A stretch of DNA of 64,000 nucleotides from Pseudonocardia parietis (GCF_017876315.1 NZ_JAGINU010000001.1:5332001-5396000); one strand, 5' to 3'; counted from the first letter of the stretch, positions 15,839-25,386 are shown. Notes: generated by a model from the letters alone, not told the origin. Translations and numbers: made by a program.

Positions 15839-16147
15839 ATGAGCATCACCGCCGACCGCCCGACCACCTTCAGCTTCCCCGCCGGTTCCGGCAGGCCCGA
15901 GGACATCGCGGCCCGGATGCCCCGCCGGCACACCGTCGTCACCAGCGACGGCCTGCACGGCGCCATGCAGGTCGCGACCGCGCTGCAGACCTGCGGCCGC
16001 ACCCTGCGGGAGTTCTGCGTCGATGTCCGCGAGGGCGTCGCCTACGGCTCGGTCATCTGCACCATGTCGATGACGCCTGCCGAGGCCGCCGACTTCGAGA
16101 GCCGGATGCTCGCGATGCCGTGCGTCCTGGCCGTCGACCCGTACTGA
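15839..16147 (+). CDS. Small ACT-like protein of unknown function
   Basis: The 102-residue protein does not match a family I can name. The C-terminal half (REFCVDVREGVAYGSVICTM, then an alpha helix and MPCVLAVDPY) has the strand-strand-helix-strand rhythm of an ACT or RAM regulatory domain, and the N-terminal part TFSFPAGSG looks flexible. There is no signal peptide or membrane segment. GGAG near 15824 is the only ribosome-binding candidate and is 11 nt from ATG 15839. Its transcript probably includes the short upstream ORF. Confidence 0.6.
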   Translation: MSITADRPTTFSFPAGSGRPEDIAARMPRRHTVVTSDGLHGAMQVATALQTCGRTLREFCVDVREGVAYGSVICTMSMTPAEAADFESRMLAMPCVLAVDPY

Positions 16148-16164
16148 TCAGCGACCCGTACTGA

Positions 16165-16194
16165 CCGGCGCCGACCCGTACTGGTCGGCGCCGG
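16165..16194. terminator. Bidirectional terminator between the ACT-like gene and fprA
   Basis: CCGGCGCCGACC at 16165-16176 and its exact complement at 16183-16194 form a 12-bp stem with a 6-nt loop. GACCCGTACTG occurs three times from the end of the ACT-like gene through this hairpin. The flanking genes are convergent. Confidence 0.8.
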
Positions 16195-16226
16195 GCGCGT
16201 GCTGATCGACGCCCGACGCCCGGGCC

Positions 16227-17612
<1,386 letters not shown>

Positions 17613-17642
17613 CGATCGCACCTCCGTGTACGGATGGTCACG

Positions 17643-17648
17643 ACGCTA
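17643..17648 (-). promoter_or_regulatory. -10 box of fprA
   Basis: TAGCGT on the minus strand lies about 30 nt upstream of the fprA ATG, within the 59-bp gap to the thioesterase gene. No -35 box is clear. Confidence 0.45.
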
Positions 17649-17671
17649 ACAGCAGCTCCCGCCGCGGGCGA

Positions 17672-18598
17672 TCATCCCGCGGTGCGGAGGCCCCCGCCCA
17701 CCGCGCGCACCGCGGGACGCCCGTCGGGAAGCAACAGCTCGGTGCGCACCGACCAGAACCGGCGGCCGTCCCGGACGATCTCGGAGCGCGCGCGCAGGGT
17801 GGTGTCGACATGGGCCGGGCGCAGGAAGTCGACGGTCAGCGACAGCGGCCGGACCTGGTCTGCACCGGCCCGCCGCAGGTGCGACGCCTGCGCCGACTGT
17901 GCGAGCCCGGAGAGCACCGCACCGTGCGTGGTCCCGTTGAGGTTCACCGTCGAGGGCCCGGGCGTGAACACCGCGTCACCGGTCGCGTCGTCGATCTCGA
18001 GGTTCTCCGGTGCGAGCCGGGCCGGGTCGAACGGCGGCAGCGTCGAGCGGAAGTCGGCGCCGTCGGTGCTGCCGGTGCCGTCGGTGCGGGGCGCCGCATC
18101 CGGGTCGATCGACCCACCGGGGCGCGCGAGCCCGCCCGGCCGGTCCGGGACGGCGGTGAGCGCCATCGTGACGACGGCGTGCGCGACCAGCACACCGGTG
18201 TCGTCGCGCATCTCGGCCCGGCCGACCCCGATCTCGTCGTCGAGGTGCAACAGGGTCAGCTCGGCGACGAGCCAGCGCGCGTCCGGCGCGGGCGCACCCG
18301 CGAGGTCGATGCGCAGGTCCAGGGTGGGCGCCCCGGCGTCCAGGCGCGCCGTGGAGTAGACGAGGTAGCCGATCCCGGAGTCGGCGAGCAGCGCGGGCAG
18401 CACGGTCAGGACCCGGCCGTCGCCGGTGCGGACGCCGTCGTGCAGCGGGGCGCGCAACCGCGTCCGGTCCCGGGAGGATGACGGGTCGGGCTCCATCCCG
18501 AGGCCGGTCTCGACCGGGGCCCACCGCATCCGCTCACGGGTCGAGGGACCGGGACGGTGGGTGCTGGACGGCGCTGTCGTTCCGGTCATGCCCGTCAT
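17672..18598 (-). CDS. PaaI-type acyl-CoA thioesterase with two hotdog domains
   Basis: The 308-residue protein contains two hotdog-fold halves. The first (about 60-155) includes GYLVYSTARLDAGAPTLDLRIDLAG; the second (about 200-305) carries the active-site-like segment NLNGTTHGAVLSGLAQSAQASH and SLTVDFLRPAHVDTTLRARSEIVRDG, typical of PaaI thioesterases that hydrolyse acyl-CoA. A Gly/Pro/Asp-rich linker joins them. Two ATGs, 18598 and 18589, are possible starts and neither has a ribosome binding site. The physiological substrate is unknown. Confidence 0.75.
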   Translation of the reverse strand: MTGMTGTTAPSSTHRPGPSTRERMRWAPVETGLGMEPDPSSSRDRTRLRAPLHDGVRTGDGRVLTVLPALLADSGIGYLVYSTARLDAGAPTLDLRIDLAGAPAPDARWLVAELTLLHLDDEIGVGRAEMRDDTGVLVAHAVVTMALTAVPDRPGGLARPGGSIDPDAAPRTDGTGSTDGADFRSTLPPFDPARLAPENLEIDDATGDAVFTPGPSTVNLNGTTHGAVLSGLAQSAQASHLRRAGADQVRPLSLTVDFLRPAHVDTTLRARSEIVRDGRRFWSVRTELLLPDGRPAVRAVGGGLRTAG

Positions 18599-18639
18599 CG
18601 TGCGACAGGGACGCGGTACGCCGGGACCCGCGCCGCTGT

Positions 18640-18740
18640 GCCATCGATCACGCAGGGCCATCGATCACGCAGGGCCCCGCTCGCGCAGGGCCGCCGCTCA
18701 CGCAGGGCCATCGATCACGCAGGGCAGGCGATCACGCGGG
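18640..18740. repeat. Tandem repeat, 17 bp x 6
   Basis: Six units of the 17-bp word GCCATCGATCACGCAGG run from 18640 to 18740. Units 1, 2 and 5 are identical; units 3, 4 and 6 vary and unit 3 is 16 bp. The last unit contains the stop codon of the GlxA-type regulator. The array lies between the 5' end of the thioesterase gene and the 3' end of that regulator. Confidence 0.9.
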
Positions 18741-19697
18741 CTGGGCGTCCCGGTTGCAGCGGAACGTGCTGCGGTAGTCGGCCGGGGCGACGCCGAGGGT
18801 CCGCCGGAAGTGGTGGCGCAGCAGTGCCGCGGTGCCGAACCCGGAGCGGGCGGCGACCGCGTCCATCCCGAGGTCGGTCTCCTCCAGCAGGGTGCGGGCG
18901 TGCAGCACCCGCTGCGCGGAGATCCACCGGTGCGGGGTGGTGCCGGTCTCCTCGACGAACCGGCGGGCGAAGGTCCGCTCGGACATCGCCGCCCGCCGGG
19001 CCAGCGCAGCGACCGTGTGCTCGCCGTCCAGGTTCTCCAGCAACCACGCGAGCACCGGGGCGAGCGAGTCCGCGGTGCACTCCGGCACCGGCAGGTCGAC
19101 GAACTGCCGCTGGCCGCCCTCGCGCTGCGGCGGGACGACCATCCGGCGGGCGATGCCGTTCGCGGCGACACCGCCGAGCTCGCGGCGGACCAGGTGCAGG
19201 CAGGCGTCGATCCCGGCGGCGGTGCCCGCGCCGGTGACGAGGTCGCCGTCGTCGACGTAGAGGGCGTCGTCCTCCACGAGCGCCTCCGGGTGGGCACGGC
19301 GCAGCTCGTCGGCGTGCAACCAGTGCACGGTGCAGCGGCGCCCGTCGAGCAGGCCGGCGGCGCCGAGCACGAACACCCCGGAGCAGACCGACAGGATCGT
19401 CGCGCCGCGGGCGCTCGCCTCCCGCAGCGCGTCGAGGGCGGCCGGCGGGAACTCGCGCAGGGCGGTCGCGGCGACACAGACCAGGTCGGCGCCGGGCAAC
19501 GCGTCCAGACCGTGCTCGGGAGTGACCGTGATGCCGCTCTTCGTGCTCAGCGGCCGCCCCGCCTCGACCCCGCAGACCGACCAGTCGAACGCGGGCAGCC
19601 CGTCGTCGGAACGGTCCAGGCCGAACACCTCGCAGAGCACGCCGAACTCGAAGATCGCCAGCTCGTCGAGCACCAGCACGGAGACGCTGCGCAGCAT
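18732..19697 (-). CDS. GlxA-type transcriptional regulator (DJ-1/PfpI domain plus AraC helix-turn-helix)
   Basis: The 321-residue protein has a class I amidotransferase-like sensor domain (about 1-185) with LSVCSGVFVLGAAGLLDGRR around the nucleophile-elbow cysteine, and an AraC/XylS DNA-binding domain (about 215-315) with TVAALARRAAMSERTFARRF and a second helix-turn-helix, GMDAVAARSGFGTAALLRHHF. Regulators of this kind act on amidase, nitrile or amino-acid catabolism in other actinobacteria; the target here is not evident. ATG 19697 gives the standard N-terminus. Confidence 0.88.
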   Translation of the reverse strand: MLRSVSVLVLDELAIFEFGVLCEVFGLDRSDDGLPAFDWSVCGVEAGRPLSTKSGITVTPEHGLDALPGADLVCVAATALREFPPAALDALREASARGATILSVCSGVFVLGAAGLLDGRRCTVHWLHADELRRAHPEALVEDDALYVDDGDLVTGAGTAAGIDACLHLVRRELGGVAANGIARRMVVPPQREGGQRQFVDLPVPECTADSLAPVLAWLLENLDGEHTVAALARRAAMSERTFARRFVEETGTTPHRWISAQRVLHARTLLEETDLGMDAVAARSGFGTAALLRHHFRRTLGVAPADYRSTFRCNRDAQPA

Positions 19698-19765
19698 GGA
19701 CCGACGATAGGCGCGGCAGGAACGCGCCGTCCAGCGAGATACTGCCGTCCGCCGTCGGGATCCCG

Positions 19766-20824
19766 TCAGGACGCGTGCCAGGCGGTCAGTCGCTCGGCCT
19801 CCTCGTCGACGGCCCGGCGGTCATCACCGGTCAGCTCGGCGAACGGCTCGACGGCGACGCACCCGTCCCGGTACGTCCAGGTGCCGGCGACCCGCCCGTC
19901 GACCAGGAAGGTCGGCGCGGAACGCGGCTTCGTCGTCGCGAACACGTGGTGGCGGTGCTCGGCGGGCAGGATCCGCGCGCGGGCGGCGTGCCCGAGCAGC
20001 AGGACGGCGTCGAACGGGCCGAGGAAGCGGACCGGGGCGGGGGTGCGCGGATCGGGCAGCGGGGCGCGCGGGAGGTCGACCAGTTCGGTGCCGTCCTCGG
20101 CGCTGAACCGGCGCAGGGTCAGCTCCCCCAGCGCGGTGCGCGCGACACCGACCGGCCAGCCGGCGAACCGGGCGACGTCCGGGGCCGACGCGGGGCCGAA
20201 CGCGCTCAGGTAGCGGCGGGTGAGCTCGACCTGCGCCTCGCCGGAGCCGGTCTCCGGGTCCGGCGACACCGGGCCGCCGCGGGTGTCGACGAGGCCGTAG
20301 ACGTGGGCTCGCGGTGTCTCCCAGGTCCCGGCGGGCGGTACGCGGACCAGGCCGATCCAGTGCTGGACGCCCGGGAACGTCCCCGGGGGGAGTCCACGCG
20401 CGGCGAGCTCCGCGGTGATCTCGGCCTGCCGGCGCGGGCCGTCGGCCAGGAACTCCCGCACGGCCCGGGCGGCCGCGGCCATGTCGGCGTCGGTGACGTC
20501 GCGGTGCATCCGCAGCCACCCGGCCCGCTGCTGCGTGCGCACGGCCGCCGTGAACGGGCCGTGGTCGCGGCGCGCCAGCATGTGGATGGTCGAGCGCATC
20601 GCCCAGGCCTGGACGACGCGGCCGTCGTGCAGCATCGCGGTCAGGTCGGCGCGGTCGAACTCCGCCAGCCGGGCGTACAGGCCCAGATAGCCCGACGGCG
20701 CGTGCTGGGTCTGCAGCCCGCACAGCCGGCGCAGGGCCCGCGGCACCGTCAGATCGGCACGCTCGAGCAGCAGCTGGCGCGCGAGCAGGGCGCGCAACGA
20801 CTCGTCCGCACCCAGAACCCGCAC
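19766..20824 (-). CDS. AlkZ-like winged-helix DNA-binding protein (HTH_42 family)
   Basis: The 352-residue protein belongs to the winged-helix family that includes the DNA glycosylases AlkZ and YcaQ. GLQTQHAP near residue 36 is the QxQ catalytic-loop motif that AlkZ uses to unhook interstrand crosslinks, and AWAMRSTIHMLARRD follows as in the family. The C-terminal part holds PTFLVDGRVAGTWTYRDG. Glycosylase activity is inferred from the QxQ motif only; many relatives have no known role. The gene stands alone, with a dispersed palindrome at its 5' side. Confidence 0.75.
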   Translation of the reverse strand: MRVLGADESLRALLARQLLLERADLTVPRALRRLCGLQTQHAPSGYLGLYARLAEFDRADLTAMLHDGRVVQAWAMRSTIHMLARRDHGPFTAAVRTQQRAGWLRMHRDVTDADMAAAARAVREFLADGPRRQAEITAELAARGLPPGTFPGVQHWIGLVRVPPAGTWETPRAHVYGLVDTRGGPVSPDPETGSGEAQVELTRRYLSAFGPASAPDVARFAGWPVGVARTALGELTLRRFSAEDGTELVDLPRAPLPDPRTPAPVRFLGPFDAVLLLGHAARARILPAEHRHHVFATTKPRSAPTFLVDGRVAGTWTYRDGCVAVEPFAELTGDDRRAVDEEAERLTAWHAS

Positions 20825-20836
20825 CGGCTCCCCCGT

Positions 20837-20901
20837 ATGATCGACCGTTGTGGAGCGGAGCGCACGCTACGCGTACGCGGCACTCCACGACCGTCGATCA
20901 T
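20837..20901. repeat. Dispersed palindrome family A, copy 1
   Basis: The left arm ATGATCGACCGTTGTGGAG and the right arm CTCCACGACCGTCGATCAT pair over 19 bp with 2 mismatches around a 27-nt GC-rich centre containing GCTACGCGT. The right arm contains the stop codon of the LLM gene. Related copies are at 27061-27123 and 37279-37341. It can form a cruciform or terminator hairpin. Confidence 0.85.
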
Positions 20902-22025
20902 GTCACCACGTACCGGTTCACCGGGCGGGTCAGCCCGAACCGCTCGCGCAGCGACCCGCCGTACGGGGCGGGTGCGATCGCGTCGCCGAGCGCGGGCAGC
21001 AGCTCGTCCACGATCTCGTCGATCCCCGACGGCAGCGCCAGCGGCACGAACACGAACCCGTCGGCGGCGTGCTCCTCGGCCGCCTCACGCAGCAGCGTCG
21101 CCAGCTCCCCCGGGTCGCCGACGTGGCGCACCGTCGACGGCGCGACGTCCGCGCCGGCCGGTGCGAGCCCGTCCAGCTCCCGCAGCCGGTCGTCGGCGCC
21201 GGGCCCGAGCAGGGTCTCGACGTCCAGCAGCACCGCGACCCGGTCCGGGTCCCGGCCGGCCTCGGCGACGGCGGCGCGGACCCGGTCGCGGGCCTCGGCC
21301 GCACCGGCGACCGTGTCCGCGGCGATCCGGACGACGTCGGCGTAGCGCCCCACCACCGGCAGCGCGGCCGGCTCGTCGCCGCGCAGCACGGTCAGCGGGT
21401 GGCCCTGCGGCGGGCGCGGGGTGATCGACGGGCCCTTCACGCCGAAGAACTCGCCGGTGAAGTCGATGTGGTGGAGCCTGTCCCGGTCGACGAACCGGCC
21501 GGTGGCCGCGTCGCGGATCTCGGCGTCGTCCTCCCAGGAGTCCCAGAGCCGGGCGACGACCTCGATCACCTCACCGGTCTCCCGCCACAGCGCGGCGGGC
21601 TCCGCCGGATCGGTGCGGCCGAACAGGTCGGCCTCGGCCCGGGTGCTGGACACGTCGGGCTGCCAGCCGGCGCGGCCGGTGGCGACGAAGTCGAGGGTGG
21701 CGATCGCCTTGGACAGGTGGAACGGCTCGGTGTGGGTGACGGTCGCCGTGGGGACGATGCCGATGCCGGGTACGGCGGGCGCGACCCGAGCGGCGATCGC
21801 GACGGCGTCGAGGGTGCCGGGCAGCGCGGCCGGGTCCGACGGCGGCGGGAGCAGCGAGTCGGGCAGCGCGACCAGGTCGAGGCCGCCGCGGGCCGCGGTG
21901 CGGACCAGACCCACGTGGTGCTCGGCGGCGAAGAGCCGGTCCGGGTCGACGCCCGGCAGCCGCCATGCGCCGGGGTGCCGCCCCGCCGCCCCGAGTTCGA
22001 CCGCCAGGTGCAGACGTCCGCTCAC
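20898..22025 (-). CDS. LLM-class flavin-dependent oxidoreductase
   Basis: The 375-residue protein has the luciferase-like (beta/alpha)8 pattern: FAAEHHVGLVRTAARGGLDLVALPDSLLPP, LSKAIATLDFVATGRAGWQPDVS (the family GR-x-GWN region, with Q in place of N) and YADVVRIAADTVAGA. Such enzymes use FMN or F420 and act as monooxygenases or reductases. GTG 22025 is chosen as the start because GAGGAGG lies 4 nt upstream. The substrate is unknown. Its stop codon lies in a family A palindrome. Confidence 0.82.
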   Translation of the reverse strand: MSGRLHLAVELGAAGRHPGAWRLPGVDPDRLFAAEHHVGLVRTAARGGLDLVALPDSLLPPPSDPAALPGTLDAVAIAARVAPAVPGIGIVPTATVTHTEPFHLSKAIATLDFVATGRAGWQPDVSSTRAEADLFGRTDPAEPAALWRETGEVIEVVARLWDSWEDDAEIRDAATGRFVDRDRLHHIDFTGEFFGVKGPSITPRPPQGHPLTVLRGDEPAALPVVGRYADVVRIAADTVAGAAEARDRVRAAVAEAGRDPDRVAVLLDVETLLGPGADDRLRELDGLAPAGADVAPSTVRHVGDPGELATLLREAAEEHAADGFVFVPLALPSGIDEIVDELLPALGDAIAPAPYGGSLRERFGLTRPVNRYVVT

Positions 22026-22095
22026 CGTGCCTCCTCGTCGTGCCTCCTGCGGGCCAACCCGCCGGCGGTTCCCGATGTTCCCCGCGAGGCCGGCG

Positions 22096-22560
22096 TCAGC
22101 GCGTGCGGGCGACGATCCGGTCCAGGCCGTCCGGGCCGGCGTGCCAGGCGACGATGCGGTGCAGCCGCACCCGGATCGGCTGGGCGAACACCTGCCGCCA
22201 GGCATCGAGGTCCTGCCCGCCGAGCATCGTCCGGTACTTCTCACCGAACGCCCGCAGCTCGGCGGGCGGCGGCTCGCCGGCCAGTACCGCGTCGCCCTCG
22301 GCCAGGACGACGTCGGTACCGGACGCGGCCGTGTCCAGCGCCAGGCACACCCCGGGCCGCCTCCGCAACCGGCCGACCTTCTCGGTGTCCGGACGGCTGA
22401 AGATCACGATCTCGGGATCGGTGAACAGGAACCAGACGGGCACCGAGTGCGGCCGGGCGTCGTCGCCGACGGTGGTCAGCCAGACGACCGGCTCGGACGC
22501 CAGCCGGGCCGCGGCATGGTCGTGCCGGACGTCGGCCGGGTCGAGCAGCGGAGCGGTCAT
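22096..22560 (-). CDS. PPOX-type F420/FMN-dependent protein (Rv3369-like)
   Basis: A 154-residue split beta-barrel flavoprotein. PVVWLTTVGDDARPHSVPVWFLF and PEIVIFSRPDTEKVGRLRRRPGVCLALD are typical of the pyridoxamine-oxidase-like actinobacterial family that often binds F420. The C-terminal QPIRVRLHRIVAWHA is also characteristic. Whether it reduces or oxidises its substrate cannot be told. It lies 70 bp before the LLM gene on the same strand and could be co-transcribed with it. Confidence 0.8.
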   Translation of the reverse strand: MTAPLLDPADVRHDHAAARLASEPVVWLTTVGDDARPHSVPVWFLFTDPEIVIFSRPDTEKVGRLRRRPGVCLALDTAASGTDVVLAEGDAVLAGEPPPAELRAFGEKYRTMLGGQDLDAWRQVFAQPIRVRLHRIVAWHAGPDGLDRIVARTR

Positions 22561-22635
22561 CGCGAACTCCCGTCCCTACAGCCGTCGGGGTGCCGTGTGA
22601 TCGGCGTCATGGTGTCCATGCCGGACGATGGTCCC

Positions 22636-23496
22636 CTATCCGGACGCCCGCAAGTCGGCTTCGATCGCCGCCGCGCACGCCCGGAGCTCGGGGAGCACCT
22701 CGGTGCGCAGCACATCGGCGTCCCGGCGGGACGCGTGGGTGGACACGTTCGCCGCCGCCGTCACCCATCCGGCGCGGTCGTGCACCGGGACCGCGATCGA
22801 CCGCAGGCCTGCCTCCAGCTCCTGGTCGACGACGCAGTGCCCGTCGGCCCGGACCCGCTCCAGCTCCGCGCGCAGCTCGCCCGCCCCGGCGATCGTGTGC
22901 TCGGTGAGGGTCTCCGTGCGCAGCCCGGCCAGGTAGGTGTCCAGGGTGGACGCCGGCAGCGCGGCCAGCAGAACCCGGCCCATCGACGTCGCGTAGGCCG
23001 GGAAGCGGGTACCGATGGTGATCGTCACCGTCATGATCCGGGAGGTGGGGACCCGGGCGACGTAGACGACGTCGTAGCCGGTCACCGGGTCGCCGTCGAG
23101 CACCGAGATCGACGCCGACTCCCGCACCGTCGCGACCAGGCGTTCCAGGTGTGGGGCCGCGATCTCGGGCAGTCCCATCGCGGACAGGTACGACCAGCCG
23201 AGCTCGAGCACCCGCGGGGTCAGCGCGAACAGCCTGCCGTCGGTGCGGACGTAGCCCTCGTCGGCGAGGGTGAGCAGGAACCGCCGCGCGGCCGCCCGGG
23301 TGAGGCCGGTGGCCCGCGCGACGTCGGCGAGGGTCTGCTGTGGACGGTCGCCGTCGAACGAGCGGATGACGGCCAGCCCCCGCGACAGCGAGCGGACCTG
23401 CTCCCGGCGCTCCCCGGTCTCCTCCGGGACGGCGCCGGCTCCCCGATCGTCCGGTACGGCACCGGCACCCGGGCCCGGCGGCACGGCCCGGCTCAC
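22636..23496 (-). CDS. IclR-family regulator, PcaR/PcaU-like
   Basis: The 286-residue protein has an N-terminal winged helix (about 40-100; QTLADVARATGLTRAAARRFLLTL is the recognition region) and a C-terminal IclR effector domain with YVARVPTSRIMTVTITIGTRFPAYATSMGRVLLA. The RSLSRGLAVIRSF start of the domain and the effector signature resemble PcaR/PcaU/CatR-like regulators of beta-ketoadipate genes. GTG 23496 overlaps the pcaB stop (GTGA), so it is translated from the pcaB mRNA. A fitting operator stands before the CoA-transferase genes at 27418. Confidence 0.82.
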   Translation of the reverse strand: MSRAVPPGPGAGAVPDDRGAGAVPEETGERREQVRSLSRGLAVIRSFDGDRPQQTLADVARATGLTRAAARRFLLTLADEGYVRTDGRLFALTPRVLELGWSYLSAMGLPEIAAPHLERLVATVRESASISVLDGDPVTGYDVVYVARVPTSRIMTVTITIGTRFPAYATSMGRVLLAALPASTLDTYLAGLRTETLTEHTIAGAGELRAELERVRADGHCVVDQELEAGLRSIAVPVHDRAGWVTAAANVSTHASRRDADVLRTEVLPELRACAAAIEADLRASG

Positions 23497-24644
23497 TGCG
23501 GCCGCCCGGCGAGCACCCGGTCCACCAGCTCGGTGGCGTGCCCGGTCCCGGCACCCTGCGCCCCGGCGGCGAGCGCGAGGTTGCGGGCCATCGCGTCCTC
23601 GTGGATCTGCAGGCCCTCCAGGCAGACCCGCAGCCGGGCCGCCGCGCCCGCGGTGACGCGCAGCAGGCCGGTGAGCGTCTCCCACTCGGCGTGCCATGCC
23701 CCGGCCGCGCGCTGGAACTCCTGCTCGGCACCCGCCAGCAGGGTCGCCACCAGCCCGGGTGCCCGCTTCGCCGCGCCGCGAGCGGTCACCGCCGCCGCCG
23801 GGTTCCGCTTGTGCGGCATCGACGACGAGTCGCCCGGCGTCGCCTCGGACACCTCGCCGACCTCGGTCGCCGACAGCAGCACGACGTCGGTCGCCGGCTT
23901 GGCGCAGACCCCCGCCGCGACGCCGAGCGCACCGGCCAGCTCACCGATCCGGCTGCGCTCGGTGTGCCACGGGACGCCCTGCGGCGCCAGCCCGAGCCGT
24001 ACGGCGAGCGCGTCGGCGACGGCCGGACCGTGCGGATGCGAGGCGGCGAGCGTGCCCGCGGCGCCGCCGTACTGGACGGGGAGCTCGTCGAGCACCTGCC
24101 CGAGGCGCACGCGGGCCCGGTCCAGGCCCGCGCACCAGTTCGCGGCGACCAGGCCGAACGTGGTCGGCAGCGCCTGCTGGCCCAGCGTCCGGGCTGCACA
24201 GGGGGTGTCGCGGTGCGCGCGGGCCAGCTCGGCCGCGGCAGCGGCGCAGGCGGTCAGGTCGTCGACGATCCGGTGCCCGGCCCGGCGGGTGAGCAGCATG
24301 AGCGCGGTGTCCAGGACGTCCTGGCTGGTCGCGCCCGGGTGCACGGCCCGCTCGGAACCCGGCTGGATCCGGGCCGCGGCCGCCTTGAGCCGCTTGACCA
24401 GCGGGATCACCGGGTTGCCACCCTCGACCGATTCGGTCGCCAGCTCGGCCGGGTCCACCCCCGCGACGGCGGCGACGGCCCGCTCGACACCGTCCGCGTC
24501 GGTCTCGGAGACCGTCCCCTGTTCCGCCGCGACGGCCGAGAGTGCCAGCTCGACCTCCAGCAGCGCCGCGATCCAGGCTCCGTCGTCGAGCAGCCCGTCC
24601 ACCCGGCAGGCACCCGACAGCGGCCCGAAGAGCGTGTTCGCCAT
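23493..24644 (-). CDS. pcaB: 3-carboxy-cis,cis-muconate cycloisomerase-like protein
   Basis: The 383-residue enzyme belongs to the fumarase/aspartase superfamily. The signature loop SSSMPHKRNPAAA is at about residues 268-280, with PGATSQDVLDTALM and GNPVIPLVKRL earlier, as in PcaB, which turns 3-carboxymuconate into 4-carboxymuconolactone in protocatechuate breakdown. At 383 residues it is shorter than the 430-450 usual for PcaB. No other gene of the upper pathway is nearby, so the assignment rests on family resemblance and on the adjacent IclR gene. A TACACT box ends 7 nt before ATG 24644, suggesting a leaderless mRNA. Confidence 0.75.
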   Translation of the reverse strand: MANTLFGPLSGACRVDGLLDDGAWIAALLEVELALSAVAAEQGTVSETDADGVERAVAAVAGVDPAELATESVEGGNPVIPLVKRLKAAAARIQPGSERAVHPGATSQDVLDTALMLLTRRAGHRIVDDLTACAAAAAELARAHRDTPCAARTLGQQALPTTFGLVAANWCAGLDRARVRLGQVLDELPVQYGGAAGTLAASHPHGPAVADALAVRLGLAPQGVPWHTERSRIGELAGALGVAAGVCAKPATDVVLLSATEVGEVSEATPGDSSSMPHKRNPAAAVTARGAAKRAPGLVATLLAGAEQEFQRAAGAWHAEWETLTGLLRVTAGAAARLRVCLEGLQIHEDAMARNLALAAGAQGAGTGHATELVDRVLAGRPQ

Positions 24645-24651
24645 GCGGACG

Positions 24652-24687
24652 AGTGTACGCAGATCGCACTCGGGCTCCGGGGATAAT
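24652..24687. promoter_or_regulatory. Divergent leaderless promoters of pcaB and the HAD gene
   Basis: On the minus strand TACACT (24657-24652) stands 7 nt before pcaB ATG. On the plus strand GATAAT (24682-24687) stands 7 nt before GTG 24695 of the HAD gene. The two genes start 50 bp apart. Confidence 0.55.
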
Positions 24688-24694
24688 GGGTGCC

Positions 24695-25342
24695 GTGCTG
24701 ACCCACATCCTGCTCGACCTCGACGGCACCCTCGTCGACTCGGCCCCCGGCATCCTCGGCTCGTTGCGGCGCGCGATCGACGAGGCCGGCCTCGACGTCC
24801 CCGACTCCGCGCTGGGCACCCACCTGCTCGGCCCGCCGCTCTACCGCTCGCTGCCCCCGATCCTCGGTGTCGAGGGCGCCGCGACCGTGCTGCCGATCTA
24901 CCGCCGGATCTACGGCGACGAGGACGGCTGCCTCGACTGCGTGCCCTACCCCGGCATCGAGACGCTGCTGCGCGCGCTGCACGAGGCGGGCGTCACGATG
25001 GCACTCGCGACCAGCAAGGCCGAACCGCCCGCGCACAAGATCCTCGCCCACCACGGCTGGACCGACCTGTTCACCGAGATCGTCGGCGACACCCGTGCCG
25101 CCGAGCGACCGACCAAGGGCGCGGTGGTCGGCGAGGCGCTGCGCCGGCTCGGCCACCCGTCCGGCACCTCCGCCCCGCTGATGGTCGGCGACCGGCTGCA
25201 CGACGTCGAGGGCTCGGCCGAGCACGGCCTGCGCTGCGTCGGTGCGGGCTGGGGGTATGCCGAACCCGGCGAGCTGGAGGCCGCGGGTGCCGCGACCGTG
25301 TACGCATCCGCGGACGATCTGCGGGTGGCACTCCTCGGTTGA
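24695..25342 (+). CDS. HAD-superfamily hydrolase, phosphoglycolate-phosphatase type
   Basis: The 215-residue protein has HAD motif I DLDGTLVDS near residue 9, motif II MALATSKAE, a conserved Lys in PTKGAVVGEAL and motif IV MVGDRLHDVEGS near 165, with an alpha-helical cap between motifs I and II. It is a phosphatase of the Gph/YjjG group; the substrate could be phosphoglycolate or a nucleotide. GTG 24695 is favoured over ATG 24686, which overlaps the -10 box GATAAT. Confidence 0.85.
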   Translation: MLTHILLDLDGTLVDSAPGILGSLRRAIDEAGLDVPDSALGTHLLGPPLYRSLPPILGVEGAATVLPIYRRIYGDEDGCLDCVPYPGIETLLRALHEAGVTMALATSKAEPPAHKILAHHGWTDLFTEIVGDTRAAERPTKGAVVGEALRRLGHPSGTSAPLMVGDRLHDVEGSAEHGLRCVGAGWGYAEPGELEAAGAATVYASADDLRVALLG

Positions 25343-25386
25343 GGCGATCCTCGCGCTGAGCGGGCGCAGCCGGTAGACACCGGGGC

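Noticed and set aside
18640..18740. Possible CRISPR array (six regularly spaced repeats)
   Set aside because: The 17-bp units are directly adjacent with no spacers, and no cas genes are near. It is a minisatellite.
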